Shown here in pieces: positions 52,974-63,600 of a DNA stretch of 64,000 nt (its first letter is position 1; every line of letters begins with the position of its first letter). A program made the position numbers and the translations under genes. The DNA is from JADKIH01 sp031385005 (lineage in GTDB: Bacteria > Bacteroidota > Bacteroidia > AKYH767-A > 2013-40CM-41-45). The notes beneath the pieces were generated by a model, which was given only the letters and a program-made list of their open reading frames with translations, had not been told where the DNA came from and did not search any database. Where the stretch lies: positions 116,926 through 180,925 of the forward strand of contig JANNBB010000050.1 of assembly GCA_031385005.1 (NCBI GenBank), read 5' to 3'.

Positions 52974-55900
52974 TTACTCTCCCCGAAGTACCTGCACCCA
53001 TCCTTTGTATTCTTTTTCAGGACTGGTAACAACGTAAAAATACACGTCTGATTTCAAGCCATTGGCATCCCAATCATTCTGATAATAATCGCTCTTATAG
53101 ACGAGCATACCCCATCTATCCCAAACTTGTAAAGTAACATTGGGCACCAGGTGTTTCACAACGAAATAATCGTTTTGTCCCGGGCTGGATGGATATGGTG
53201 TAAATACATTGGGAATTTCGAGTGGTGAGAAATCGATGACGAGATAGTCGGATACCGGCAAACAACTTCCAACAGTTGTTACAGTAATTACAATCGAATC
53301 CTTGTTGAAGTCGTCCTTCGAAGGCACATATACGGCATTCAGTGTAGTATCAGAAGGTGTAAATGATCCTGTTCCTGAAGTGGTCCAGATTACTCCTTGC
53401 ACATTCGTTGAAGTTGGATACAAAGGCAACATAACACCGGGACCGGCACCAATTGTCAAAGTAGTATCTGTTCCGGCATTAATATATGGGTGTTGATTGA
53501 TAGTAAGAATTACCGTATCCGTCAAATTCAGACAGGCACCTGTTGTTGTCAGGTAAATGGTTACTGATCCGCCAAGTGTATCATTATTCCCCGGATCATA
53601 AGTAACCGTGCTTGATGTATTAAACGGATTGAAAACTCCATCTCCTGAAGTTGACCAGATTAATCCTCCGGCATTTATTTGCGTTCCATTCAATGTAATC
53701 ACATCTCCATTACAAACATTTTGATCATTCCCTGCTGTCGGAATTCCCGGAGGTATCACATCCACATTATACGTTACAACGGTCGTACAATTATATGAAT
53801 TCGTGACAGCTACCGTATAAACAGTAGTTACAAGTGGACGTATACCAATGATTGGACTTGGAATTCCTCCCGGTGTCCAGATATAGGTATCTGTGGCTCC
53901 TGCAGTAGCACGTAAACTGTCGATTGAACCATAACATATAGGAGCTACCGGACCTGTAATTGTAACCACAGGTGAAGGAGTTATATAAAGAGCCAGCCAA
54001 ACCGTATCATTTGCACAAGGCGCATTGGTAGCAACCATGTATAAATGCACATAACCTGTATCGGTGATAAGCGGTGTATAAATTGGGGAAGTAATGGTTG
54101 AATCACTTAAACTACCATTTCCATCGTGATGCCATACAGTATTTGGTGTGTTGGCACTTGCAATGATTTGGTAGGCAGTGTTGTTACAAACAATAGCTGA
54201 ATCATCGTTCAGTATTATCTGTGGATGCTGAATGATTGTTACAAAAATTCCTGTTGTATCACTGTTACAATTGTAGGTGTTTGTCTCGAATACTGAAACC
54301 TGTCCGGCTGTACTCGGTCCCCAATTTACAAGTAATGAATCGGTACCCGGATTTAATGTTTCAGAAGCATTGTTGATTACATCCCATGTATAAATTGAAC
54401 CCGCATTAGCCGCTACTAAATAAACTTCCGGAATGTTATCACACACTAGAGTATTTCCGATAATGGTTACAGGACCCGGACGAGGATTGATTGTGACATT
54501 ATAGGTTGCGGACGGTCCTGTACAATTGGCTGAACTAACTTCATACACTCCCAACGTTCCCGGTCCTGCAGCACCCCATTGAACCGTATTCACGGAACCG
54601 GTATTTCCTGCGGTAAAACTACCACCGGTTACTGACCAATAGTAAGTTGAACCGGCTACAATACCTACGAAATAAGTTTCAATTCCATCCTGGCAAACTA
54701 CCGGAGGACCTGTTACTGTTGGTGTATCAGGCATCGGATTTACTACAATATTCATTGTCTGTAATGGACCTGCACAACCATAAATATTTGTATCCACTAC
54801 GGAAAGGAATGCTAATCCGCTTGTATCCCAAGCAATCAGAATACTATCAGTTCCTTGTCCGCTTACAATTGTTCCACCGCTGAGTGTCCAGGTATAATTT
54901 CCATTTTGTGGACTAACATGATAATAAGATGTGTCGCCTTCGCAAACTGTTGTTAAACCGGTAATCGGGGTCGTGACAGGAACAGGATTGACGGTTACGA
55001 CAACAGTATCAGAAGCAACGCAACTGCCGATTGTTCCGGTAACAATGTAAGTATAAGGAGAACCGGCAGCAGTAAGGTTACTGAAAACAAGAGTTTGAAC
55101 AGTATCACCTGTACTCCAAAGGAAAGAATTTGCACCGGAGACATTAAGAGTGGCAACACCACCTTCACAAAAGAATGTATCAGGAGTAAGTACAAGGACA
55201 ACACCACTTACCACGGTTACTGTGCTGATTAGGTTCGTAGTACATGTAGTAACTGAATCATAAACAGACACTGCAAATGTGTCAACTGCCGGACCGCATG
55301 CAGCGAAGTCGAATAGCTGAGTATCCGAATTAGCAGTGCTTGGTGTCACACAAGCCGGTATAGTAGTCCAGGTATAAGAAGATGTCGGAGATGCTCCCGT
55401 AATTGTTATTGTAGATTGACGGACGATATCTGAAGTACACAGGAAAGGGGGACTGGATGAAATCACCGGTTCGGTAAAGACATTCACCGTATCCTGTGCC
55501 ATTGAATCACAACCTGCCGAGTTGGTGACTAACAGATAAAAAATACTAGGCGTATTAATATTTGCAGTGGTACTTATCAGTGTTGTATCGGTAATTACTG
55601 CCAAAGGATTATCGCTGCTCCAATCGTAGGTAGTACCCGGTAAAGTTCCTGTACCTGTACCATCCAGAGTAACGACGGTAGGTACACCTATACATATATT
55701 AGTCGGAGTTACATTGACCTGAACATCCGGGCGCGGAGTCGCTAAAACAACAATAGAAGCGGATGTTGCACAAGTAGTAATTGTGTCTGTAACAGTTAAC
55801 ATGATAGTATCTGTATCACAAATATTAGCTGTAGTAAATAATGCTGTAGGGTTAGCTATTGAACTTCCCAAGGTACTGGTCCAGAAATAGCTCATTCCTG

Positions 55901-57989
55901 CAGTACTTCCTACACCATTTAAAGTATCAATAGCACAACCGCAATAAGGAGCAATCGGACTTACTGTTGCAACAGGGTTTCCATATACTGTAAGTGTATC
56001 AGTAATAATTTGAGTACAAGTCCCGGCAACACCTGTAATTGTAAATACAGTAGAACTTGGCGGCGACATTACTTGTGCTGCTGCTGTTGCATTAGAAAAA
56101 GCATATGCAGGTGATGCAGACCAGGAGTAGGAAACTGCACCCGATGCGGTTAATGTTATTGTATCCCCATCACACATTTGATTCGGGCCGGTAATTGTCA
56201 TATTTAAACCGGGAGTAATATTGAAGGAAGTATTTACAGTGTCCTTACAACCCGTCAAGGCATCAATAACAATTGCTGTAAAATTGTAGGTGCCAACTGT
56301 AGGCGGGAAAGTAACGGTAATGCTGGAAGAATCCGGAGCAGCACTAGTTATTAATGAATAGGATGTTGACAATCTCCAGCTATACGATGAACCGGCATTA
56401 GGGCCATTCACGGTAAAGGTATTCTGTAAACTCGGCTGTGTTGTACAAAGAGCTGGATTTGAAGAAGATATTGTTGGCTGAGGGTATTGATTTAATGAGA
56501 TACAATCAGAAATTGAAGGACAATTATTGGAATCACTAACGACTACGCAATAGCTGGTTCCGTTGGTATTAAATGTAAATGGGTTATAGATAGTCGAACT
56601 ACTCAAGCCGGCTGAAGGTGTCCATTGATATGTATAGGGAGGATATCCACCGGACGGAACTGCATTTAATTGTGCAGTATCGTTTTTACATAGTGTCATT
56701 GAACCTCCTGCAAAAACAGAAGGACGTGGATGAACGATTACATCTTTTGTAGTATCTGCAGTACAACCATTATTATCGATAATAGAAAGTGAAAAAGTAT
56801 AAGGTCCGCCCGGAATTAGGTTTGTGATGTTTGTAGTTGCACAATTGGTACACGACAAAGTACCCACTCCGCTCCATGTATAAGTAATTGCAGGAGTTGC
56901 AAATTGCAAACTGGAACCCAGCGTTAGCGTTTGGCCTTCACACGACTCAGAAGGGCCGTTAATTGTTACAATTGGATTGGGAAGAATGGTGATTGTTTTA
57001 AATGTTGTATCCGGTCCACATGTACCATGAGCAATTAATCTTACGCTATAAGTAGCCGGTGGGCCAATAAATAAATGCGAAACATTTTGTCCGGTTGCAT
57101 TATTGGATGCTCCGGATGCTGTATCACCAAAATTCCATTCCCAAAGGGTGACATTTGGATTTACAAATGGAGGCGTTGGAAGTACAGAAGCTGCGGCGGT
57201 AAAATTGATCGGAGTACCCACACAAGTAATGGACGGAACTGCTGTAATTGATGGGACAAGATTCTGAGAAACAACATCTTGACTTACTGTTTTACAACCG
57301 CATTCGAGGTTACAAACTTTTAATTGAATTGTATTTGTTGCAGCGGCGCTAAATACAATTGTAGTATCCGCCCCTGTTGAAGGCACGAATGCACCTGTAT
57401 TGATTTTCCAAGAATAAGTGATGTTATTTCCGCCGTGCAGAACAGTATTATTATCAAAAAAAGTAGATAAAGGAATACATCCCGAATAAGGATTTACGTC
57501 AAAATTTGAATTTGGACGTGCTACTATTGCATCGTTTGGTGTTGTAGCAGTTATATCAAAAGATTCTTGATTTCCGGTGTTTCCATCTACCATGATGTAA
57601 TAGGTTGTTCCCGCGACCGTAGCCAGAGCAATGTTCATGGTCCCTCCGGTTGCACTGGATCCGCTGGCACAAAGTCCTGTAGGTGTAAAAGAACCGCAAG
57701 ATCCGGTGTAAACTTCCATATCAAGACCCGGGTTATTGTCAATTCCTGTAACGGTAATCGTACAATTTCCATTGTTGATAGCAAGAAGGGAAAACCAAAC
57801 ACTATTGGTTACCACACCATCGCCACAACTCAATGCGGGATCAGAAGCTACTGTTGTAGCAGCCACTGTTGTCCGGTTTAATGTACTGCTAGCACAAAGC
57901 GAAGAGGCAGTAGCACAAGTATCTTGTGCTTTAGCAGCAAAACCTAAAAATAAAAATAGTCCGATAAAGTAAAGTATTCGTTTTGTCAC
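52974..57989 (-). CDS. Very large secreted PKD/Ig-repeat protein with T9SS type B C-terminus
   Basis: The 1671-residue protein has a signal peptide (MTKRILYFIGLFLFLGFAAKAQ). A PPC-like N-terminal domain (about 23-150) contains DTCATAS, NSVWFSL and TTYYIMVDG. About fifteen PKD/Ig-like domains follow, with recurring patterns such as C.G....V.VNP.P, TYTWS.GG and GTYTVT. The last about 80 residues (IPNVFTPYPSSPGQNDYF...VWDRWGMLVYKS...DVYFYVV) form the type B sorting domain. No enzyme motif is visible. It is probably an adhesin or surface filament; type B cargo often stays cell-associated. The gene stands alone. Confidence 0.88.
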   Translation of the reverse strand: MTKRILYFIGLFLFLGFAAKAQDTCATASSLCASSTLNRTTVAATTVASDPALSCGDGVVTNSVWFSLLAINNGNCTITVTGIDNNPGLDMEVYTGSCGSFTPTGLCASGSSATGGTMNIALATVAGTTYYIMVDGNTGNQESFDITATTPNDAIVARPNSNFDVNPYSGCIPLSTFFDNNTVLHGGNNITYSWKINTGAFVPSTGADTTIVFSAAATNTIQLKVCNLECGCKTVSQDVVSQNLVPSITAVPSITCVGTPINFTAAASVLPTPPFVNPNVTLWEWNFGDTASGASNNATGQNVSHLFIGPPATYSVRLIAHGTCGPDTTFKTITILPNPIVTINGPSESCEGQTLTLGSSLQFATPAITYTWSGVGTLSCTNCATTNITNLIPGGPYTFSLSIIDNNGCTADTTKDVIVHPRPSVFAGGSMTLCKNDTAQLNAVPSGGYPPYTYQWTPSAGLSSSTIYNPFTFNTNGTSYCVVVSDSNNCPSISDCISLNQYPQPTISSSNPALCTTQPSLQNTFTVNGPNAGSSYSWRLSTSYSLITSAAPDSSSITVTFPPTVGTYNFTAIVIDALTGCKDTVNTSFNITPGLNMTITGPNQMCDGDTITLTASGAVSYSWSASPAYAFSNATAAAQVMSPPSSTVFTITGVAGTCTQIITDTLTVYGNPVATVSPIAPYCGCAIDTLNGVGSTAGMSYFWTSTLGSSIANPTALFTTANICDTDTIMLTVTDTITTCATSASIVVLATPRPDVQVNVTPTNICIGVPTVVTLDGTGTGTLPGTTYDWSSDNPLAVITDTTLISTTANINTPSIFYLLVTNSAGCDSMAQDTVNVFTEPVISSSPPFLCTSDIVRQSTITITGASPTSSYTWTTIPACVTPSTANSDTQLFDFAACGPAVDTFAVSVYDSVTTCTTNLISTVTVVSGVVLVLTPDTFFCEGGVATLNVSGANSFLWSTGDTVQTLVFSNLTAAGSPYTYIVTGTIGSCVASDTVVVTVNPVPVTTPITGLTTVCEGDTSYYHVSPQNGNYTWTLSGGTIVSGQGTDSILIAWDTSGLAFLSVVDTNIYGCAGPLQTMNIVVNPMPDTPTVTGPPVVCQDGIETYFVGIVAGSTYYWSVTGGSFTAGNTGSVNTVQWGAAGPGTLGVYEVSSANCTGPSATYNVTINPRPGPVTIIGNTLVCDNIPEVYLVAANAGSIYTWDVINNASETLNPGTDSLLVNWGPSTAGQVSVFETNTYNCNSDTTGIFVTIIQHPQIILNDDSAIVCNNTAYQIIASANTPNTVWHHDGNGSLSDSTITSPIYTPLITDTGYVHLYMVATNAPCANDTVWLALYITPSPVVTITGPVAPICYGSIDSLRATAGATDTYIWTPGGIPSPIIGIRPLVTTVYTVAVTNSYNCTTVVTYNVDVIPPGIPTAGNDQNVCNGDVITLNGTQINAGGLIWSTSGDGVFNPFNTSSTVTYDPGNNDTLGGSVTIYLTTTGACLNLTDTVILTINQHPYINAGTDTTLTIGAGPGVMLPLYPTSTNVQGVIWTTSGTGSFTPSDTTLNAVYVPSKDDFNKDSIVITVTTVGSCLPVSDYLVIDFSPLEIPNVFTPYPSSPGQNDYFVVKHLVPNVTLQVWDRWGMLVYKSDYYQNDWDANGLKSDVYFYVVTSPEKEYKGWVQVLRGE

Positions 57990-58313
57990 CGTTTTTTTTT
58001 TAAGCTTACAAGGTAGGTTGAAGCGATTAATGAATTTTTAGACGAAAGACCAAATTATTAACAGGATAATTCCCCTTTTTCCTGTACATTTTTCTATGTA
58101 CGGTAATTTTTCCCAATGGTTATAGTCTGCGAAAAGTCCTATGTTGTCAGCGGTCTGCATAAAATTAAAAGACAAGTATGGCATGAACTAACTTTCTCGT
58201 TTGTTGATAAGTAACATTTTCCGATTATTCAATTTGACCTCGCTTAACTCCATTTATGGATATTCAGTCTGAGTACTTTTTACAAGCCATTTTATCTGCA
58301 TCTTTGTATTTCG
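57990..58313. other. Divergent intergenic region, no gene
   Basis: The 324 bp between the large T9SS protein (minus) and the radical SAM gene (plus) are AT-rich. Promoters for both must lie here. CATCTTTG at 58299-58306, eight bases before the radical SAM ATG, resembles TAnnTTTG at seven of eight positions. I see no repeat or hairpin. Confidence 0.45.
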
Positions 58314-59336
58314 ATGAATAACCATTTTCCTGATCTGGCCAATCTTATTTCAAAACTGACTTTACGGAGGATCATTAATATTTTTAAAGTTGGGGGTGGT
58401 TATTATTTATCCAGATTATTTCAAAAGCCAATGGTTTTTGGCTTACCGGTATCCATTTCAATTGAACCAACTACTTCCTGTAATTTGCGTTGCCCGGAAT
58501 GTCCGAGTGGGTTAAGATCTTTTACAAGACCAACCGGCATGCTGGAGGAAAAATTTTTCAGACAAATCACCATGCAACTGCATCGAGAGTTATTGTACCT
58601 GATTTTCTACTTTCAAGGAGAACCTTTTCTAAATCCGGGCTTTTTGGAAATGATTCGCTTCGCTTCTTCAAAAAAAATCTATACAGCCACATCCACCAAT
58701 GCACATTTTCTCGATGATGAAACCGCCAAAAGTACCGTACAAAGCGGGCTCGATAGGTTAATCATTTCAATAGACGGAACGACACAAGACGTTTATGAAC
58801 AGTACAGAGTCGGTGGATCCTTGCAAAAAGTATTAGAAGGCACCCGGAATATTATCAAATGGAAAAAAAAATTAAACTCAACAACACCTTATGTTGTGTT
58901 CCAATTTTTAGTTGTCAAACCGAATGAACATCAGATTGAAGAAATAAAAAAATTAGCGAAAGAAACAGGTGTCGACAATGTGGCTTTCAAAACAGCACAG
59001 ATATATGATTATGAAAACGGGAATCTGCTAATACCCGATACAGAGAAATTTTCTCGCTATAAAAAGTCTGCCGGTGGTAAATTTACTCTAAAGAATAAGC
59101 TATCGAATCATTGTTGGAAACTCTGGCATTCTTCTGTTATAACATGGGATGGGAAAGCTGTTCCATGTTGTTTTGATAAGGATGCCAAGCATCGAATGGG
59201 AAACCTGAATGAAACTAGTTTTCAGGATATATGGAAAGGAGAAACTTATACCCGATTCAGACAATCCGTTTTAATAAGCAGAAAAGAAAACGATATTTGC
59301 ACAAATTGTTCCGAAGGCACCAAGATATGGTCTTGA
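58314..59336 (+). CDS. Radical SAM/SPASM enzyme
   Basis: The 340-residue protein has the radical SAM cluster motif CNLRCPEC (Cys56, 60, 63), the SAM-binding FQGEPFLNP and ISIDG segments, and a C-terminal SPASM domain with Cys267, Cys285, Cys286, Cys329 and Cys332 for auxiliary clusters. SPASM enzymes modify peptides, proteins or small molecules. Similar single genes are common in Bacteroidota near surface-polysaccharide or secreted-protein genes, with unknown substrates. A WD40 gene follows 29 bp later, probably in the same operon. Confidence 0.85.
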   Translation: MNNHFPDLANLISKLTLRRIINIFKVGGGYYLSRLFQKPMVFGLPVSISIEPTTSCNLRCPECPSGLRSFTRPTGMLEEKFFRQITMQLHRELLYLIFYFQGEPFLNPGFLEMIRFASSKKIYTATSTNAHFLDDETAKSTVQSGLDRLIISIDGTTQDVYEQYRVGGSLQKVLEGTRNIIKWKKKLNSTTPYVVFQFLVVKPNEHQIEEIKKLAKETGVDNVAFKTAQIYDYENGNLLIPDTEKFSRYKKSAGGKFTLKNKLSNHCWKLWHSSVITWDGKAVPCCFDKDAKHRMGNLNETSFQDIWKGETYTRFRQSVLISRKENDICTNCSEGTKIWS

Positions 59337-59365
59337 TTTTTTAAACTGAGTTTATCTTTATTGTC

Positions 59366-60274
59366 ATGCCATTAACTATTCAAAAAGTTTTTACTCATTC
59401 TGCATTTGACTCGCCTGTATATGCATTGGAAAAATATGGCGAGAATACATTTTTTTCCGGCGGCGGTGATCGTATTGTTAGTTCCGGAAAATTCGAATCG
59501 GGATCTCCTTTAAACGGAATTGTAAACACGGGTTCTACCATTTATTCGCTCAAATTTATTGCCCAAAAAAATATCCTTCTTGCTGGTGTTTCAGGAGGTG
59601 GAATGCATGTAATTGACTTCAATTTAAAGAAAGAAATACATTTTTTGCTTTTCCATCTGAATGGAATATACAACATCTGCTATTCTTCAAAAAACAATCT
59701 GGCAGTTACTGCCGGAGGGGATGGGAAAATTGGTCTTTGGTCAACTGAGGACTTTTCTTTAATCCATTCCTTTTCCTTTTGTCGGGAAAAGATAAGATCA
59801 CTTGCATTTGATAGAGAAGAAAAAATGCTGGTGGTAGGTTGTGGTGATGGAACAATCAGGTTCATTGACATTCAACTCAACATAGAGATTCATTGCATTC
59901 AGGCACATCAGGCATCTGTAAATGCATTGTGTTTTCATCCGACTGAAAACAAATTAATTTCCGGAGGGAAAGATGCTCTGCTGAAAGTTTGGGAACTCGA
60001 CAACTACGAAGAAGTAACCTCTGTTCCTGCACACAATTATGCAATCTATTCTATTGTTCTTTCACCCGACCAATCACTATTTGCAACGGCGAGCAGGGAT
60101 AGAACTATAAAAATCTGGGAAACTGACAGTCAACGTTTTCTTGTGAGAATCGATGCGGAGAAGTATGCCGGTCATTCACATAGTGTCAATAAAATTCTCT
60201 GGATGGACAGCCTTTTAATATCAGCGGGAGATGACCGGAAAGTGATAGGATGGAAAATTGATCGAAGTAAGTAG
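59366..60274 (+). CDS. WD40-repeat protein
   Basis: The 302-residue protein is a seven-bladed WD40 propeller. Typical blade ends are DGKIGLWST, DGTIRFIDI, DALLKVWEL, DRTIKIWET and DDRKVIGWKI, each preceded by a SPDQ/HPTE turn. There is no signal peptide, so it is cytoplasmic. WD40 proteins act as interaction platforms; here it may assist the radical SAM enzyme encoded directly upstream, which is inference from operon structure. A terminator follows 13 bp later. Confidence 0.88.
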   Translation: MPLTIQKVFTHSAFDSPVYALEKYGENTFFSGGGDRIVSSGKFESGSPLNGIVNTGSTIYSLKFIAQKNILLAGVSGGGMHVIDFNLKKEIHFLLFHLNGIYNICYSSKNNLAVTAGGDGKIGLWSTEDFSLIHSFSFCREKIRSLAFDREEKMLVVGCGDGTIRFIDIQLNIEIHCIQAHQASVNALCFHPTENKLISGGKDALLKVWELDNYEEVTSVPAHNYAIYSIVLSPDQSLFATASRDRTIKIWETDSQRFLVRIDAEKYAGHSHSVNKILWMDSLLISAGDDRKVIGWKIDRSK

Positions 60275-60286
60275 GTTATAAATGCA

Positions 60287-60316
60287 AAAAACTCCGGAGG
60301 TTTCCTCCGAAGTTTT
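60287..60316 (+). terminator. Terminator of the radical SAM-WD40 operon
   Basis: AAAACTCCGGAGG pairs with CCTCCGAAGTTTT (one G-T wobble) around a TTT loop, and a short T-rich stretch follows. Confidence 0.75.
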
Positions 60317-60562
60317 CTGATCAACAACTAAAATTACTTAACTTAAAACTTAACATGAAACACAACTATTCTAACGCCGGTTTGTAAGAAAGGTTTCATA
60401 AAATAATTTTCGCCCCTTTTTAAACCAATTTTAATGTTTTTTCCATGCTTTTTATCGATTTCAATACGTTTTCATTACACTTCAACATATCCTGATTTAC
60501 TTTTTTTGAAGTGAATGCTTTTTTTTCAATGAGATTAATAAACTCCGGAATTATTATCAAAA

Positions 60563-60594
60563 AAAAATCCCTTTCCAACAGGAAAGGGATTTTT
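60563..60594 (-). terminator. Terminator of the SprB-like adhesin gene
   Basis: AAAAATCCCTTTCC pairs perfectly with GGAAAGGGATTTTT (60581-60594), loop AACA. On the minus strand the stem is followed by a T-run, as expected for the gene ending at 60614. Confidence 0.85.
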
Positions 60595-60613
60595 AAAATT
60601 AGTTTGATTGAGT

Positions 60614-63600
60614 TTATTCAACCACAAGTCGAATAACCTTTGCATCCAATCCTTCTGTTTGGATTGAAATTAAGTAGATTCCTTTAGCAACATATTCCAG
60701 ATTTAATTCTTTTGAATTATATCCTTCATTCATGTTAACATCGGTACTAATTTGCACTTTTCCAATCATATCAATAACCTTCAGAGAGTACTTAGCATCA
60801 CGTATTGCATTAAATGTGATGTTTACTTTACCGGATGTTGGATTAGGATAGACTGTTAAGTTTTCAAATATATCTGTTGATTCGTTTGAAATTATTGCAT
60901 CATCAGAAACTTTACAACCCAGATTAACATTAACAGTTTTCGTACGAGGTGAAGATACTCCACAAGCATTGGATGCGGTAACGCTGATAACTGCTGTAGT
61001 AGAAGTTGCAGTAGTAAATCGAATGTTCACAGAACTGGTACCCTGACCGCTGAAGATAAATGCTCCACCGGTAACTGACCATGCGTAAGTTGTACCGGCA
61101 ACATTTGGAACTGAATAATTCTTCGTTTGTGACTTACAAACTCCGGAATTTCCGCTAATGGTTCCAGGTGTAGCCGGAGTGAATAAACGTGTAATGGTTA
61201 ATTCTCTGTTGCTGCTTGATCCTTTACAATTAACCGCTTTAACACGAATCTTCTGACTTCCGTTATAACCGGCAGGAACATTCACATAGATACATGTAGA
61301 ACCCTGGCCGGCTCCCAACGTTAAACTTGGGTTAGCGTTTCCGCTAATTGACCAAACATAACTTGTTGCCCCTGCAACTCCCGGAATGCAATATTGTATG
61401 CTATTAGGTGCACAAACTGCTGATGGTCCGGAAATTTGAGACGGTTGTGAAGGAGTTCTTCTGACATCCTGAATATATAAACAAGTATATGCACTGTTAC
61501 CACATGGTCCAACTGTTCTTACGCAGATATAACCGCCACGGAAACGAGTAGAGAAACATACAGTAATAGATGTACCATTAGAAAATCCTGTTGCACCATT
61601 CGGTAATGTCCATTGATAAGATGTTGCTCCGGCAACAGGTGCAATAGAATAAACAATACATTGGTTTGTACATGCCCCCGATGCGCCATTGATTGCAACA
61701 GGAGCCGGGTTATTACCACCGCCTGTTGTTCCAACCACTGTTGAGGCAGTACCTGTACATCCTGATTGACTTGTTACTGTTACAGTATAGGTACCCGGTG
61801 CAAGACCGGAAATTGTTTGAGTTGAGCCACCATTCGACCACAAGTAATTATTTCCGGCCGGTAAAGCAGTTGCTGTACCGTTGGAGGTGTTACAACCCGC
61901 CGGTGTGCTTGAAGCACTGGCTGCAATTGATTCAGCTGATACAGTTGTCGCTGCTGTAGACGTACATCCACTTTGATTGGTAACGGTAACTGTATATGCA
62001 CCCGAAGTTAAATTACTTATAGTTTGGCTTGTTGATGCATTCGACCATAAATAAGATAGTCCTGAAGGACCCGCGGTGGCGGTACCATCGGAAAGATTCC
62101 CGGCACAAGTTGCCCCGGTTGAAGTTGCAGATGCAACAAATCCGGCATTAACTACTGTTGTTGATGCAGTTGAGGTACAACCACCCGGACTTGTTACAGT
62201 AACAGTATATGTTCCTGCGGATAAGCCGGAAATTGTTTGTGTTGAACCTCCGTTTGACCAGAGATAAAAAACTCCGGAGACAGGTGATGCACTTGCAGTA
62301 CCGGTTTGATCTCCACAACTTGGAGGTGAACTCGCTCCTGCAACAACGGATGATCCAACTGTTGTAGATGCGGAAGAGCTACAATCTCCTACTATACTTG
62401 TAACTGTTACAGTATAAGTTCCAGGCGTAAGACCGTTAATAGTTTGCGTTGTTCCGCCGTTTGACCACAGATAAATTACACCGGATGAAGGTGTAGCAGA
62501 TGCTGAGCCATTATTTCCCGTACAACTTCCTGTTGAGGTTGCTCCGGCAATAACCGGTGCACCGACAATTGTAGAAGCTGTCCCTGTGCAACCACCGGCA
62601 ACATCTGTTACGGTAACAGTATAAGTGCCCGGGGTAAGACCTGTAATAGTCTGGGAAGAAGCTCCATTAGACCAAACATAAGTTACTCCATTTGATGGTG
62701 AAGCAGTTGCTGTTCCATCATTTCCTCCACAACTTGATGTTGAAGTAGCTCCGGCAGTTAAAGAAGAACCGCTTAAAGTAGTTGAAGCTGTTGACGTACA
62801 ACCTCCGTTTATACTGGTGACAGTTACGGTATAAGTACCTGCCGCAAGGTTATTGATCGTTTGCGTTGTTCCTGCATTCGACCACAAATAAGTAACACCT
62901 GAAGTTGGCGTAGCACTAGCCGTACCGTTGCTTCCTGAACAACTTCCGGTAGAAGTCGCTCCGGCTGTTACGCTGCCGTTGGCTACTGTTGTAGAGGCTG
63001 TAGAAGTACAACCTCCGTTAATCGCAGTTACTGTTACAGTATATGTTCCCGGTGCAAGACTTGAAATTGTTTGTGTTGTTGCTGTTGTAGACCAAAGATA
63101 CGTTACACCTGTTGCAGGAGTAGCTGTCGCTGTTCCTGTAGTTCCGCAACTTCCTGTTGAAGTAGCTCCGGCTGTTACACTACCATTTGCAACTATTGTG
63201 GAAGCGGTAGATGTACAACCTCCGATAGTTTTGGTAACAGTTACTGTATAAGTTCCCGGTACAAGACCTGAGATTGTTTGAGTTGTTCCGGCATTTGACC
63301 AGCTATATGTAACACCTGTTGCAGGGGTTGCGGTTGCTGTTCCGTTTGTTCCGCAACTGATTGTGGATGTTGCTCCGGCTGTTACACCACTTGCAACTGT
63401 TGTAGATGCTGTAGAAGTACAACCGCCACTAATTGCCGTGACCGTTACTGTATAGGTGCCCGGTGCAAGACCTGAAATTGTCTGAGTTGTTCCGGCATTT
63501 GACCAGCTATACGTTACACCTGTTGCAGGGGTAGCTGTTGCTGAACCGTTACTTCCCGAACAACTACTTGTTGAAGTAGCTCCGGCTGTTACACCACTTG

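Larger units (their letters stand above)
60275..60613. other. Convergent intergenic region with two terminators
   Basis: The 339 bp hold a hairpin for the plus-strand WD40 gene (60287) and one for the minus-strand adhesin (60563). The 240 bp between them are AT-rich with no open frame of note. Confidence 0.6.

Noticed and set aside
57567..57972. Two overlapping plus-strand frames near the start of the 1671-residue protein gene
   Set aside because: They are antisense to its PPC-like domain and have no start context or known motif.
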